Shown piece after piece: positions 10,814-23,270 of a stretch of 64,000 nt of DNA. The notes beneath the pieces were generated by a model that had not been told where the DNA came from, ran no database searches, and saw only the letters and a list, made by a program, of their open reading frames with translations. This stretch comes from Diplosphaera chodatii (lineage: Eukaryota; Chlorophyta; Trebouxiophyceae; Prasiolales; Stichococcaceae): contig JAALGY010000032.1 in NCBI GenBank assembly GCA_032358165.1, positions 3,162,001 through 3,226,000 on the forward strand, written 5' to 3'. A program made the position numbers and the translations under genes. The stretch's first letter is position 1; the number at the start of each line of letters is the position of its first letter.

Positions 10814-11996
10814 CAGGACCGTGCCTGATGCTCATAGGTAGCTGCAAAAATCTGTCAGGGGTTCCGCTTCCACCCATGTTTTGGCAGACGGTCATGCAGA
10901 GCGTTACACCCCGTCGCACACTCGTGTCAATGTGATGAAGTGTGCATGCGGTCCAATGGAGCACTGGGGCGAAAGTTCCCTCCCATTCCTGATGCGGTAT
11001 CTCCACATCCTCCGCTTCATCCCCCACACACCATTGACATCACCGCCTGCTGCCCCCGCTGCACCTGTGCGTTTGCATACAGGTTCAGTGCATGCCTCTG
11101 ACCGCATGCTTGGGGTCGAGATGCGCACTTTCAATATTCTCTGGGTGGCCATCAGATTAGCATAGCTTGATATCAGCACCCGGTCCCGAATGACCGTCTG
11201 GAATATAGTTGAGAAGTTTGAGTTGTCCTCATCGGCCAAGCACCTCCCCATTGAACGCATGGGGGTCAGCAACAGACGAGCGTACTGCAAGCACTCTGAG
11301 GGCAAGGACCTGTGCTTGGCTCCTGATGACAGAAGCGCACAGTGGTGCTGGCGGTTGCGTGCGGGTCCAGTAGGTGCGCTTCCTGGTGACACGCGAGCGT
11401 CATCCACGACAGCCTGCAGGGCAATATCCAGCAAGATCACTGCGGTAAGCCGGAGGAGGCAGATACCGCAGTGTTGCTTTGCTGCACATCTGCTGCATGT
11501 GGGGCAAGGGCCCTGCGCATTGTCAAGGCATGCAGTACAGCTGTGTGCCACTGACATATGTGCGGCAGCGCTCGAGAGAAAGCCATCGTAGGTTGCGGCA
11601 TCATAGCTTGCAAGTAAGCAACGAGGCAGGGAAGGACTTTGCGAGCGGTTGACCTGGCCATCAGCATGTGTAGCCAGATCAGCATGTGTCAGCCAGCAAA
11701 CCATTTCCACATCCTGCAGCCGGCGTACACACCGCAATATCTGCAGCTGGAGATGCATTGGTGCCTGGAAAGCTATTGATCACCGTTTTGTCGTCGCAAG
11801 CCCTCACGCTCTCAAGCGTCGACAAAGCGTTGGTGAAATTTATTGTGATTCTCAGTGTTCCTGTTTTGCTGATGATACCGATCAATGCGCACCTTTAGCC
11901 GCTGCACCTTCGTAGCACTCACAGCAGTATCGGATATAAGGTCAGTCGCAGACGTAGACGGACTAGTCTGATCACTCGTCTACTCTGCGGCAGCCA
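10814..11996. other. Stretch without a recognised gene
   Basis: The two flanking genes are both on the + strand. The minus strand has a 284-codon open frame (11758-10904), but its translation shows no recognisable domain, and no exon chain with good splice sites links it to anything. The + strand has a shorter open frame at 11190-11591, also without a recognisable domain. I do not call a gene. Confidence 0.4.
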
Positions 11997-12392
11997 ATGC
12001 CGCCGCCACCACCTGATGGCTACACCCTTCAGGAGCCACCGCCAGCGCAGCGTCTCAAGCCAGCAAGCCAGCCTGACGGAGGTGCACACGCATTCGTGCC
12101 TGCTGAGGAACGGAGATGCCCACATGCATGCTATGCGGCTCCACTAAGGGGTGGACCTGCTGATTTGCCGCAGACATTCCGGAGTGGGCTGCAGCATGGT
12201 GGGAAACAAATGTCGTCGACCGAGTGCGTGCAGCCAGCGACAGGCAAGTGACCATATCGATAGTATGCTGGCACCGCCAGCATACACCGCAGCTGCCGAG
12301 AACAACTCACACTGCGATGGACATGGCAGTGCAGCACTGTTGCACAGCACCTCAATGTGATGAGGAGGTTGATGCAGGTCAACTGCATGCAT

Positions 12393-12428
<36 letters not shown>

Positions 12429-14885
12429 ATGACAGCAGCAGCACCACGGCAACGAATCAAAGTGAAATTGCCCATGCCGTACAGGTGGCGACAGCGGGAG
12501 GAGTGGCAGCGGCGCCTGCAGCGGCGGCAGGCACTGGAGGTCGAAGCAGCCTACCCGCGCGGCATCGACGGTCGCCTGCGGGTGCAGCAGGACCCGCCGC
12601 ACCCCGTGCACCCCACCCGTCCGCAGGTGAGCTGAGCCATCGGTCTACTGGACAGTGTTCACTGGTCGTCTGGCAATCAGCCTCAGAGTTCACGCAAGAA
12701 GCACGTGACCTTCCGGTGCCAGGTGCCACTAGGCTGCTGAGACGCCGTCACATACTTACAGCAGGGTAAAACATCAATGGTGGCCCTGAACCTCTGACCA
12801 GCGTCCCTCATCGCAGGACCACGAGGTCGGGCTGGATGGGGCGTGGGTGTCGGATCAGGGCGATGGCGTCACGATGCTGCTGTCGTCCGGCACCCGCAGC
12901 GGGCACTTTGCGCAGCTCACCGCCACCTCGGCCCTGGACCACCAGCGCCACGCGACAGGTGCAGTACCCCTACCTGATAGCGGGTACATGAGACCGGTGT
13001 TGTCTGCCGAGGAGGGCGGGGCTGTGCACCAGCTTGGCTGGGACCATACACACAATGCATGCCTCACCGGCATTGGTGCCACTGGGATGCAGGCCAGGCG
13101 GCGGTGCAGATGGGGTCGTTTGACCCACTCAGCCTCAAGCTGGACTACGCAAAACGGTGGGCGAACAGAGCTGTCCAATGTTGTTCCTTCGCAGCACCCT
13201 GCTGCTGACATTGAGGTTAGGGTTGCCCATGCACAGCGCATCAGTTGCTAAGTGTTAACTCAAGCCTCCGGCGTTGCTTGGCAGGCAGCACAACCTGCTG
13301 CTGGCGAGGCAGGTGGAGCATCGCGCGGGGGCAACGTTCGACACGGGGGCAGGTGCCTGCCAGCTCTCGTCTTCCACCAGCACAAGGTGCACCAAATTTG
13401 TCTGGCTCCATTTGTGGTCTGCCGTAGCATCCTCAATACAGCGAGTCGTGCTGTGCACCCCCCTTTCGCCATGCTATGCGGTGCATCGGGAGATGGTACC
13501 ATTGCTTTGCATTCATCGGACCAACTGTGTACATGGCTGCGTATCCACGTGGGACTTGCAGATAGTGTTGGAGATGTTTGCACTCCGAACCGTGACTTTG
13601 CCACCCTGCAGGTGCTGCAGCAACACGGTGACAGTCACAGCCATGGCGGGCACGGACCTCGCGCACACCGACTGCGGGGTGGAGGCGGTGTACCTGCCGC
13701 CGCCCGAGGTGCGCGCTGCGCCGGGGCAGCCCCCAGGCAGCCCCGCCACCGTGCCGCCAACAGACGCCGCCGCCGGCAGCAGCGGCGAGCCGGCAGAGGC
13801 TCGGGGCCTCAAGCGCGCCATGGTGGCCGCCGTGACGTCTCTGGACGGCCTGGGCAAGCACCTGTGCCTCGAAAGTGGGTCACATGCATGCTACGGTGCA
13901 GCACACTGCAATGCATGTCACACAAAGGCCTGGCGATCCTGCCACACAGCCGACAACATGTGACAGGCAATGCCAAGACCTGCAATCAAGACCCTGCAGA
14001 CCCATGCTGCGTCTGTGCTGCCATGATGCGGGCGCTGCGCTGATGCTCACACCAAAGCTGGACCCGGCAGGCTCAGTTGCAGGGGCTGTCAGGATTCAGT
14101 GAACTGCAGTGGCAGTCCCTGGGTAACGAGGTGACAGCCTGCGCTGCATGGGCAGGCTCGCACTGCTTGGCGGACAATGGCTGTCGGCTGGAGGCGGCAG
14201 CAGAGTCTCGGGAGGAGGCGGGGCTACGCGGCCTACTACGGCCCCAAACGTGGAGCCTGCAGCTGTACTCTCCTGCGCTGGCAGGTGGTTAACCTGCGGT
14301 CAACAAGCACATCCTTGACGACCTCGCCCTGGCAGGCTGCATGTCTATGCAACTGCTACAGCATTGTCGCAGGTGCATTCATGGTTAGGACTGGTGACTG
14401 CAAGGTCAGTGTGTCCCACCTATCCACCAACCGCTGACATCACACTGCAAGCAGCTTCGGCATTCATGGGCATGCTTGCCATGCAGGCGCCAAGTCGCTG
14501 CAGGCCTCCCTGCGCGGCGGTGCCGCTGAGCTGGCGCCCTCAGCCTCTGTGCGGCTGACACCCGCAGACAGCGCTTGCAGCGGCGGCCTGTCGGTCGGGG
14601 CATCCTGCCGGCTGGGGCCCGATGGCGGGAGCCCAGCTCTGGATGCCGAGTGGCGGTCCGGCAGCGAAGAGGTCAGTGCTCCCACCTTACATGCTTGGCG
14701 CTGATGGCCAGCTGCTGCACCGTCCTGCTCCTATGGCCAGCTCGTGACCTTCAGGAATGACATGGTCTTCTACCTGATCATTGCTGCAGCAATGGGTGAT
14801 GGATGGCAGTCTGATGGTGCGGATATCTGGAGAGCTAACACGGGAGTGGAGCAGATTGAATGCCGATGTGCTGTTGACGCATTGA
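11997..14885 (+). CDS. Unrecognised multi-exon protein, possibly beta-strand-rich
   Basis: A proline-rich N terminus (ATG 11997, MPPPPPDGYTLQEPPPAQR) is followed by exon-like segments: DIPEWAAAWWETNVVDRVRA (about 12174-12246, with a possible GC donor), a basic helix YRWRQREEWQRRLQRRQALE (about 12480-12625), DHEVGLDGAWVSDQGDGVTM (12814-12955), MGSFDPLSLKLDYAKR (about 13109-13156), HNLLLARQVEHRAGATFDTG, a Pro/Ala-rich stretch at 13660-13870, ASLRGGAAELAPSASVRLTP (about 14490-14670) and a last exon MDGSLMVRISGELTREWSRL ending at TGA 14883-14885. The alternating polar and apolar runs toward the C terminus could be membrane or soluble beta strands. Weak resemblances to TGD4 and to DNAJC11-like barrels were not strong enough to name it. 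A (GCA)n tract at 12393-12425 lies in or beside the coding exons. Confidence 0.45.
12393..12425. repeat. (GCA)n trinucleotide repeat
   Basis: About eleven tandem GCA/CAG units are interrupted just afterward by CAACAATGACAG and more CAG units. Depending on frame it would encode polyalanine, polyglutamine or polyserine, or it may be intronic. Confidence 0.9.
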
Positions 14886-15133
14886 GCAGTGGCACCTGAT
14901 GCATACGCTGACGAGAGTGTCTTGCTGCTTAATATCCTTCCTAGCAGACATGCAATAGATGGCAATTGATGTGCACCATGGGGACCTATGCTTGCACTTG
15001 TTAGTCCAATGCAATGGGGCAACCACCAACCTACACTCCCAATCGACTTCGAGTCTCCTGCCTGATGGCCAGTAACCTGCTCGGCTGCGCGCCCCGATAC
15101 AGCATTTGCAAGCTGGCATGCTTGTCAACTGCC

Positions 15134-18100
15134 TCATTTTTTGCCGCGCCCGCGGCCGCCGCCACGGCCGCCCCGCCCGGCGGCGCTGCCCCGCCCCCGG
15201 CCGCGGCCGCCCCTGCCCCCGCTGCCGGCCGCTGCCGAGAACTGCACCCCGCCGCTCGCCAGCCGCGCCCGCAGCGCCGCGCCGTCCTCCTCCTCCTCGG
15301 CCTCGGGCTCCTCCTCCACCTGCGGCCATGACACCGTGAAGTCATGCGGCCATCCAGAAGGCCCTTGAGCAGAGCTGAGAGACCCGCTGGGCAGGGCCAA
15401 CATCATCACGTTACCCGAGTGCGACGGTTTTTAGATGGCACACAATGGCTGTTGTAGATGGTAGAAGCCAGTCAGTACCAACTGGACAGGCTGCATAGCA
15501 AAGGGTGGGCATCGGCACACGTCCTTCCGTACCTTGGCAGCCGCGGCGGCCTCGGCAGCCTCCTCCTCGCTCTCCCGCAGCACGCCGACCGCCTCGCCGG
15601 CGGGCGCCGCCGCCTTCCGCCGCCCGCCTGCACAAACTGACACCACCTGATGCAGATGTACCCTCGGCAGCTGTGCCGAGTTGTGGGCTGCAGTGGGTGG
15701 GCAAGTGTGTGGCGCCCTTTGGCTGATTCCAAGCATTTGGACCAGCTGACTTGGCCGAGGTTGTCAGGACACACCACTGGTGCGGTTTCAGCACACAAGC
15801 TTTGGTCCTGACCCTGCACAAGACTTGCTGGCCGTGGGGACAGGGCAGGCTGCGACTCGCACCCGTCGCAGCCCTGCCGCCGGCGCCCCGCCCGGGCTTG
15901 AACTCCTCCACCATGATGTTGGTGCGGGGCGCCACCTTGTCCTTGTTGAAGGCCCTGCGTGACAGCGCAGCTACTGTTGCACATTGTGACGCACGGCATG
16001 CCAGCGTGTCCGGAAGGACCTGAGGCCGAGCGAGTTGGTGGCTCCTGCAGTGGCTCCTGCAGCAGCAACAGTGCAGAGGACAGCCTTCATTGGGATGCTG
16101 TGGAGCTGCCGAAGTGATGTGGGCGGCACACGCACCGGGTGAAGGCGGACTTGAGGGCGGTGGGCACGCCCTTCAGCGGGTCATCATTCCAGGTGCCCTT
16201 CGTCTTGAAGTTGGTCACGTCCAGCAGGTAGTCCAGGTCGTCCCGTGCCATGCAGTAGTCGTGCATCGTCTGTGCGTCAGAAACGCATGTTATGAGCAGG
16301 AGCCCGATGCACGTTAGGACTCCTGTATTGCTTGTAACGTACAAAGCCTGTGCATGGTGTGCATAGAGAGAGATTTCCAGGGGCATGAGCAGCGGATTCC
16401 GAGCACAGAGGTTGCCTGCTGCAGCGACGCACTTCTCCTTCGAGGTCTGTGTAATCTCATATATCAGCTCGGCACGTGGCACAAGGTGAATCAACTGCAA
16501 TGACGCACCTCGATAATGGCGGGGATGCCGGCGTCCTCCTCCTGCAGCAGCGGCTGCACCAGCGTACGCCGCCACGCCGGCGCATATTGCAGCCGCAAAG
16601 TCGACCTGCACGTGTATATAACACAGCCTAGAATTGAAGCAGAGAACTACTGAAGGCACGGGCGACAACATGGCAGCGCGCAACTGACCGGTACCTGCAG
16701 CCCCTTAAAGGCACCCTTCCACAGAGGTGATCAGTTGCGTCATAAGCCACCAGGCAATTCTGCAGGCGAGCAATAACGGAGGATGATGGCGGGGACATCG
16801 TACAGCAATGCAGCACGCCTCACCGGTCGGACACAAAGTTGCTGGAGGCGGCAAGGCGGGTGTGCAGCTCGCCCAGCAGCCGGCGCTGCTTGCCGGCGCT
16901 GCTGTTGGCGCCAAACCAAGCGCTGAACCGTGGGAAGTTGGTCTCGCCTGCAAGTGGTGGAGACAGTAGGATATGCTACGTGAACGCGAACATCGGTCCG
17001 ACATTGCCGCTTTGGACCATGGACCGCAGCTCCAGTAGGCTGATCAGCAGCTGCATAATGTGGCTTGCAGGTGGCCTGCCTCACGGCCCTGCGCATGCAG
17101 ATAGATGGAAACGTGTGCATGCAGGCAACCAAGTCACTTGCCCGGGTAGAGGCCGAAGCCGAAGCGGTTGCCGCGCACGTAGGTTGCCGGGTACACGTTG
17201 CCGATGACAGCGGCAAACGGCATGAGGCTCCAGTTCTGGTACTGCCTGACCTGCAGATGAAGCGCAGGTACCAGCATCCTGCGAGCTCTCACAGCTGTGC
17301 CACCTTATGTACACCTGCGCACGTGATGATGCCACTGTATGCGACGGCCGCAGCAGCAGTGAAGGCATATAACCCTGAACAGGCTATATTTAGCACCTGC
17401 CGCGTCACATCGTCACCCAGTGAGAGCGCATCCGCCGCCTGAGCCAACAACTGCAACACATGCACTCAATGTGACGGTACGACGAGCGCCTGCAGGTCCC
17501 TCTATATCGCAACCACATGAGACAATGACCACAGGGTGCGATACTGCAGCCTTTCGAACCATATGCAGGCCACTTGAATGCATGAGAACAACAGGCGGCG
17601 CACCCTCATGTGCTGCAGGTCGTTGCCACAGTGCGCTGGCCTGTGGTTCAGATAGTTCTCCTGGATGAGCAGCGGCACAAGATCCATGTCCTGCAGCAGC
17701 CAGCGAAGCAAAGTCAATTTCATTGCGTTACCACATCATACTACCTGGCACTTCAATAGGACCGGGGCAACTAAAACCACAACGAGACGGCGTGCGTCTG
17801 CGCATCTGTGAGAGACACAATGACCAAGCAGTGTGATACCTGGAAGACCAGGTCTGCCTTGGCGCCCAGGGTCATCTTCTGGCTGTCCGCATCCAGCAGC
17901 TTCCGCGCCGCCTCAAAGGGGCTCATATCCGCATCCTACATGTGGACGCCACAGATGCTGTGGCACACCAGCGACTTGTAAAGCTTGAACAGCGACCAGG
18001 TTTGCAGAAGAGCCTCCAGTGAACCCGGATGATGTGTGACCACCCTCTTGTTATGCTTGCCAGTGTGGCAGCGCACATACCATGCATGTGTGAGCACACA

Positions 18101-21100
18101 GGGGATGCATGGGTGTCTACACACTTGCTGACAGACCTGTGCAGGTGTCATATGTCGCAAACCTTTCAGGGGACATGGGACCGGTCACCTTTGCGTTGAG
18201 CGCCTGTCGCTTCACGTCATCATACTGCATGGCGGCAGCGCTGAGCCGCACCATCTGCAGCTGCCCCAGCAGCAGCCGCAGATCGCCATGCGCGCCCTGC
18301 CCAGCATATAAACACCATGCCAGTATGCCAGGAGACATGGGCAGGAGCATGTGTGTTTGTGATGCTGCACATCCGCCCTTCAAACGCAGCTGCCTGAAGT
18401 TGTGATGACACTTCACAGGGACATGCTCACTCCTTGAGCCAGGTGGCACCTCGACTAGCGCCTTCATAGACGCCTCATTGACGGCCAGGCCCTCTTGCCG
18501 TGCCACGTTCATCATGCGTGCTGTGATCTGCTGCGAGGTAGGCCGCCTGCATCCGACCCAACGCACATCACCCTTTCGAGTCAATGTGATAGCAGGTATG
18601 CCGAAGGACAACTGGCACGTTGGCTAGCTGAACACCCCATCTTTCTGACACATGACAAACAACATGGCAAGACCGACAGATGCACTGCAGTTCAGCTGCC
18701 TGCCCTTGCAGGAGTTGTCACCGCTTACCGATACTCCAGCTCGAGGCAATGGTTGCGCAGCGACTTGAGCTTCTGGTTGTACTTGTCGTTGCAGATGGCG
18801 ATGATCGGGATCTTGGACTTTGCGATGGTGATGATGAGGTCCGCGACGCCGCCGCGGTCGCCCGCGCTCATGCCATCCACCTCGTCCATGATCAGCACCG
18901 TCTGCGGTGACATGGCCATAGCATGTTGCCTGTGCTGGGCTTCTGCTACATGTGCAGAAGCAGTGGACATCACAGTCTTACGTGCGCTCTGATGCCGTTC
19001 GTTATGTCCAGGATATAATGGGACACGCAATCTGGCGGGCAAATCGCAGCTGCACAGCACGCCCACACATCGTGGTGCCGTGTAGGCAACCAGAATGGCT
19101 CCAGGTGTAAGCAGATGATACCAGTAGAAGCAAGCCTGCCTGATGCTGATCAACAGCGGCGGCAGCGCTGGGCAACACAACACATGGCCCTCAACCGGAA
19201 TTGACAATCAGCGCACCCGCTTTGGGCGGCCATCGGCGCCAGCTCCAATCGCAGAGTTGGTGGCGAGCTCCCGGACGGCATTGGACAGCTTGCCGCCGAT
19301 GCCAGCCTTGACCTTGGCGTCACTCTTGTTGCGCGTGTCGCTGGCGTTGACCTCCACCGGCAGGAAGCCGAGCTCCCTGAGGGTGTGCACATTTGACATA
19401 CATGAGCAGCTGTAGCACGATGTGCACGCTGATGCTGAGACGGCACTCGTTGCACGGCGCTGATCACTCACGTCCCTGCCAATGTCAACAGCAAAGGGGG
19501 CCCAGCAGCCTGTCTTCCCTTCTCGGTAGCGACAGCAGGGCACACACCGGCTGATGATCATGGCCGAGGACGTCTTGCCGATGCCGGGTGGACCGCTCAG
19601 CAGGACCGCCTTCTTGGACATGTCCTTGTTGCGGCCCTTGGACTTGGCCTCCTGCGGCGCCTCGCCCCGCAAATGCACTCTCTCCCTGCATGGGAATCAA
19701 CATCTGGCATCTGGTCTGCTGTCATCCGCCGCTGCACATACTTCATGGCTGTCTGCAGCATGTTGCTTCCTGAAGGAGCAGGTACCGATTGCTCGTCTGC
19801 TGTGGCTCAAGACACCAGCTCCCAGGACGCGCACCAGGTTTCCAGCCACTGGCGCAGCGTGGCGATGAGGGTGTTGTTGCCCACCAGCTCCCGCGAGTGC
19901 TTGGGCTTGTGCTTCTCCACCCACAGCTCGCCGCCGCGTTGATCCCGCGGGGGCTGAGCCAGCGGCTGCACCCCTGCCGCAAGAGCGCTGTGACATGATC
20001 AGCCAGTGCTGGAGTGCTTGTACTCACTTCAGCAGCCAGCACTTGCAAAAGTGGGATGTCACAACGACGACTCTGGAGAAAGGTATATGACGGCACGTTG
20101 CTGGACTGTTCCGCGCTACGGGGACCATGACTCTTGCGCAAAAGTGGTGCACACAATGTGTCATGACTGCAGTTGTGACTGCTGGCATCGCCGACCGACC
20201 TTTCGAGCCGCCAAGCGATACAGGAGGCTGCGAAGGCCCTACTGCCCTTGATGGACCGGCTGCCGCTGCTGCTGGTGCTGCTGTCGGCCTTGATGCCACA
20301 ACACTGGGCGGCGGCACCGCAGGCTTCCCATCGGTGTCCATGGGCGCTGACTGCGATGCGCCTGCCAGCTGTGTCGTTGCACCCACGAGCGCAAAGAGGC
20401 CGTCCTCGTCAATGACCTTGGTGCCCTTCTCCTCAGCCTGGCATCCAACACAGGAAACGGGCCGTACTGAAATGACTGAGGTATACATTCAGACGTCATG
20501 GTCTAGCTGAGGTGGGCGCGCACGATCATGCAAACTCGTGCAGTTACCAGTTGTCAGCAGCCCAACGCACCGCTTTCAACTTCGACTTGCCACACTGCCC
20601 CCCCACCAGCAAGAAGTTGGTCTTGCCAGAAACAGAGCCGGTCACCCGGCCGCCGTGCCTCCTGCAATTACGGAGCAAACCGGTCATCACGGGACATTAC
20701 GTTGGTCAGTGAGCATTTCATCAGACGAATGTCTCACAATGTCGCCAGATGGAACGTGTATCCATTGCAGCACCTGATGAAATCTTCTGCCTCCTCCCGC
20801 TGCAGCGATTCCAACACTCCCGAGATGACGAATGCCTTGCCGGTCAGGCTGTCAGGGTGGCCACGCGGCGCCACCTGAAGTTGGCATGTGGGTGGACCCT
20901 TGAACATGCCATGTTGAATGGCAACATTGTAGAGGCGGCGGCTCAGGAGCCACGAGGCAGCAAGCACTCGTTGCTCCAAGAATGCCGGGCCTTTCACCTT
21001 GGAGCCTCGGTTCGGCGGCTCATCTGGCGGCTTGTTGCCAAAGCCGCCGTCACCCTCAAACACCGTCATCTGCAGATCCTCTGTTGGCGGCAGCTCCTTT

Positions 21101-22794
21101 GCGGCCTTCTCCACTGCCTCCATAGCAGCACGCGCATCCTCTGATAGGTGCTCGTATGGATCAGGCTTCTTACCCTGCGACCCATGATACGCAACTCTGC
21201 GGTCAACATACATCACCGCAACCGCCGCCAACACCTCAGCTTCCTGCCTTACACGTCTGCGACCCCGCAAGTACACCGCCCCACCTTTGGTGTGCTGCGC
21301 TTCCTGGGTGCCGGCTTCGGCTTCGGCTCTGAGCTCGCCGGTGCTGCAGCAGGTTTTGCAGGCTCATCATCCTCCTGCTCAGGCGCTGCATGTGAGAAGC
21401 TCTTTGGCACCCGGCGCGCTCCTTGGGATGCCAGCGACGCTGCAGCGGCCTCTTCTGTCGCCTTTGCCTCCCTGTGTGGAAGTAGCGCCTGGGTTCTGCT
21501 TCTCGTGTTTGATGATGTGTGACAACAAGCTGGTTGATGTCGCTGGAGGTTTTGGTACACTGGCGAGACGAGGACCAACAAAATCCTGCTGCAGAGTCGA
21601 GCCTCACTTTGGGCTGTGCGGTGTGATCACGATCTCGTTTTTGGCAGCCTTCTTGCCGCCCTTGGCTGGCTTTGCAGACGGCGTTTTCCGCCTTGCCGCT
21701 GGCTTGCCGGCAGGCGAGCGGACCGCAGGCTTCTTGGCAGGCGTCTGGAAAACAATCAACAAGCTTGGCTGAAGGTGACTGCAGTGCAACAGAGAGCAAG
21801 GCAAGCAAAAGTCACAGACAGAGCGGGTGCTATGCTGGTGCCTGTCCTATGATATTTGTTTCAATGCCACTACCTCATCGTCATCGCTGGTGACAAGATC
21901 TATCTCGATGTCAGAGCCGCCCTCGTCTTCATCACTGCTGGGTTTGAACTGCAGACGAGCACAATTGGATTCAGGAGACGCGTCATTAGAAGTATTGATC
22001 ACCATATCTGGAGAGCCCACACTGCTACTCTTGCATCAGTATAGCAATGAGCAGCGAGAATGATCTGCCAGCGACTAAGAAGCAGTTGCTGATCCGCCTG
22101 AAAGACGGCCATCTCACATCAGAGCCGTCCGGCTCGTCGCTGTCGCTCAGCACAACAGGGCGCTTCTTGTTTCGCCCTGCTGACGCGCTGCCTTTGCCTT
22201 TGCCGGATGCTGGGGATGCCTACGTCAGTGACAATCCAAGTACTTGCAAAGGTTGTTCGCACCAATTGTGCCTGTTCACCAATTGCCTGTGTCACGTGTT
22301 ACACATGTACTCTGTCACTAAGAGTGGCGCGCCAACCAGTGTCTACCTTCGGTCTCGCTTTGACGCTCTTGGCTGCGGCCTTGCTGGGTGTGGCTGTCGG
22401 CTTTTTGGGCGTGGCTGCGGCGCCGTCCGACTTCTTAGCCTTCTTTGCTGCTGGCGTCCCAACTGGCTCGGCGTCCGTGGTGCGCTTCTTGCCTGTTGTT
22501 CAGACAGTCAACCACGGTCGTGCAACCCTTTTCCAGAGTTACAGGTTGTGGCAATTCCAAAGCTGCAGCTACCCCTCTGGCACGCTCCTGGGACTGCCAT
22601 AGCTCGAAGTGGACGCAGCACAGGTGCAGCTCACCATCGCCACCATCGCTGCCACCTGAGGACTTGAAGAAGTTTCGGATGTCCTGCGGATCGAAACAAG
22701 CTAGGTTGGAGCATGGTGCATTGAGATCGCCACAGGTCACGCCATCATGCTGTGGACGCTGTGGACCAATGCGCGGCAAATTGTGACTCACCAT
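15134..22794 (-). CDS. RFC1: Replication factor C subunit 1 (clamp-loader large subunit)
   Basis: RFC1 loads the PCNA clamp on DNA in the nucleus. The protein starts MDIRNFF, a PIP-like motif, with the ATG (22794-22792) alone at the end of exon 1 before a GTGAGT donor and the rest from 22683. Then come Lys/Pro-rich linkers (22516-21285), a BRCT domain (AFVISGVLESLQREEAEDF about 20850-20780; RRHGGRVTGSVSGKTNFLLV-like exon about 20670-20560; KVIDEDGLFALV 20430), the box LWVEKHKPKHSRELVGNNTL (19990-19800), Walker A GPPGIGKTSS (about 19590), VEVNASDTRNKSD (19350), Walker B VLIMDEVDGM (about 18900) and the sensor region ICNDKYNQKLKSLRNHCLEL. The C-terminal RFC1 domain spans 17935-15840 (PFEAARKLLD, DYLLDVTNFKTKG). 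The tail is acidic (VEEEPEAEEEEDG) then RG-rich (GRGGRGRGRGSAAGRGG), ending GRGKK at 15134. All ATPase motifs are intact. Confidence 0.93.
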
Positions 22795-23270
22795 ACCCAA
22801 GACACCAGAGCTTGCGATGAGGTCCACAGCAAGGTCATTGTAGAGCCGCCATGCTGCCGCTGCAAGGTATACAGTAGTTGCAGCGATCTGTTTGCAGCGC
22901 TGATGCTATTATTGTTGACAGACACGACCAGAGCGGGATGGCCGCAACGTAGCAGTGAATGCCAAGGCAGGCAAGCAAGTCGGTTCGCAGTGCGTTTCTG
23001 TACAGGTGCAAAAGCGCAATGCCCCGTATGTAGCATGGCAGGTGTCGAATGTTGCATGCTGGCTTCCTACATGTTGCTGCAACATTGCCATCAGTTGCAT
23101 TCTTGCACTCTTGTCGAGCAAGCAGTCTTTACGATTGTTGACTGCATTTGCCGGACGTTTGCTTTGGCGGAGGTCGCCAGCTACTGCTGCTGTTGCGCAT
23201 GCGGTGACGGACACAGTATCTGCAACACCAGTTGCAGGCCTGTTGCGATGTGACGCAGCCATAGAACGCA
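22795..23270. other. Divergent intergenic region (RFC1 / universal stress protein)
   Basis: This 476-base stretch contains the start regions of two divergent genes. No coding exon is seen. Confidence 0.4.

Noticed and set aside
12393..12425. CAG tract as a mobile-element or CRISPR-like repeat
   Set aside because: It is a plain trinucleotide microsatellite with no spacers, terminal repeats or transposase nearby.
11997..14885. TGD4 lipid-transfer protein or DNAJC11-like protein
   Set aside because: Only short runs looked alike (a VEAAYP segment and a YYGPKR segment in another frame), and their order did not fit either family.
15134..15410. Large overlapping + strand frames rich in Pro/Arg/Ala opposite the RFC1 tail
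   Set aside because: They are antisense shadows of the GC-rich RG/acidic coding region of RFC1.
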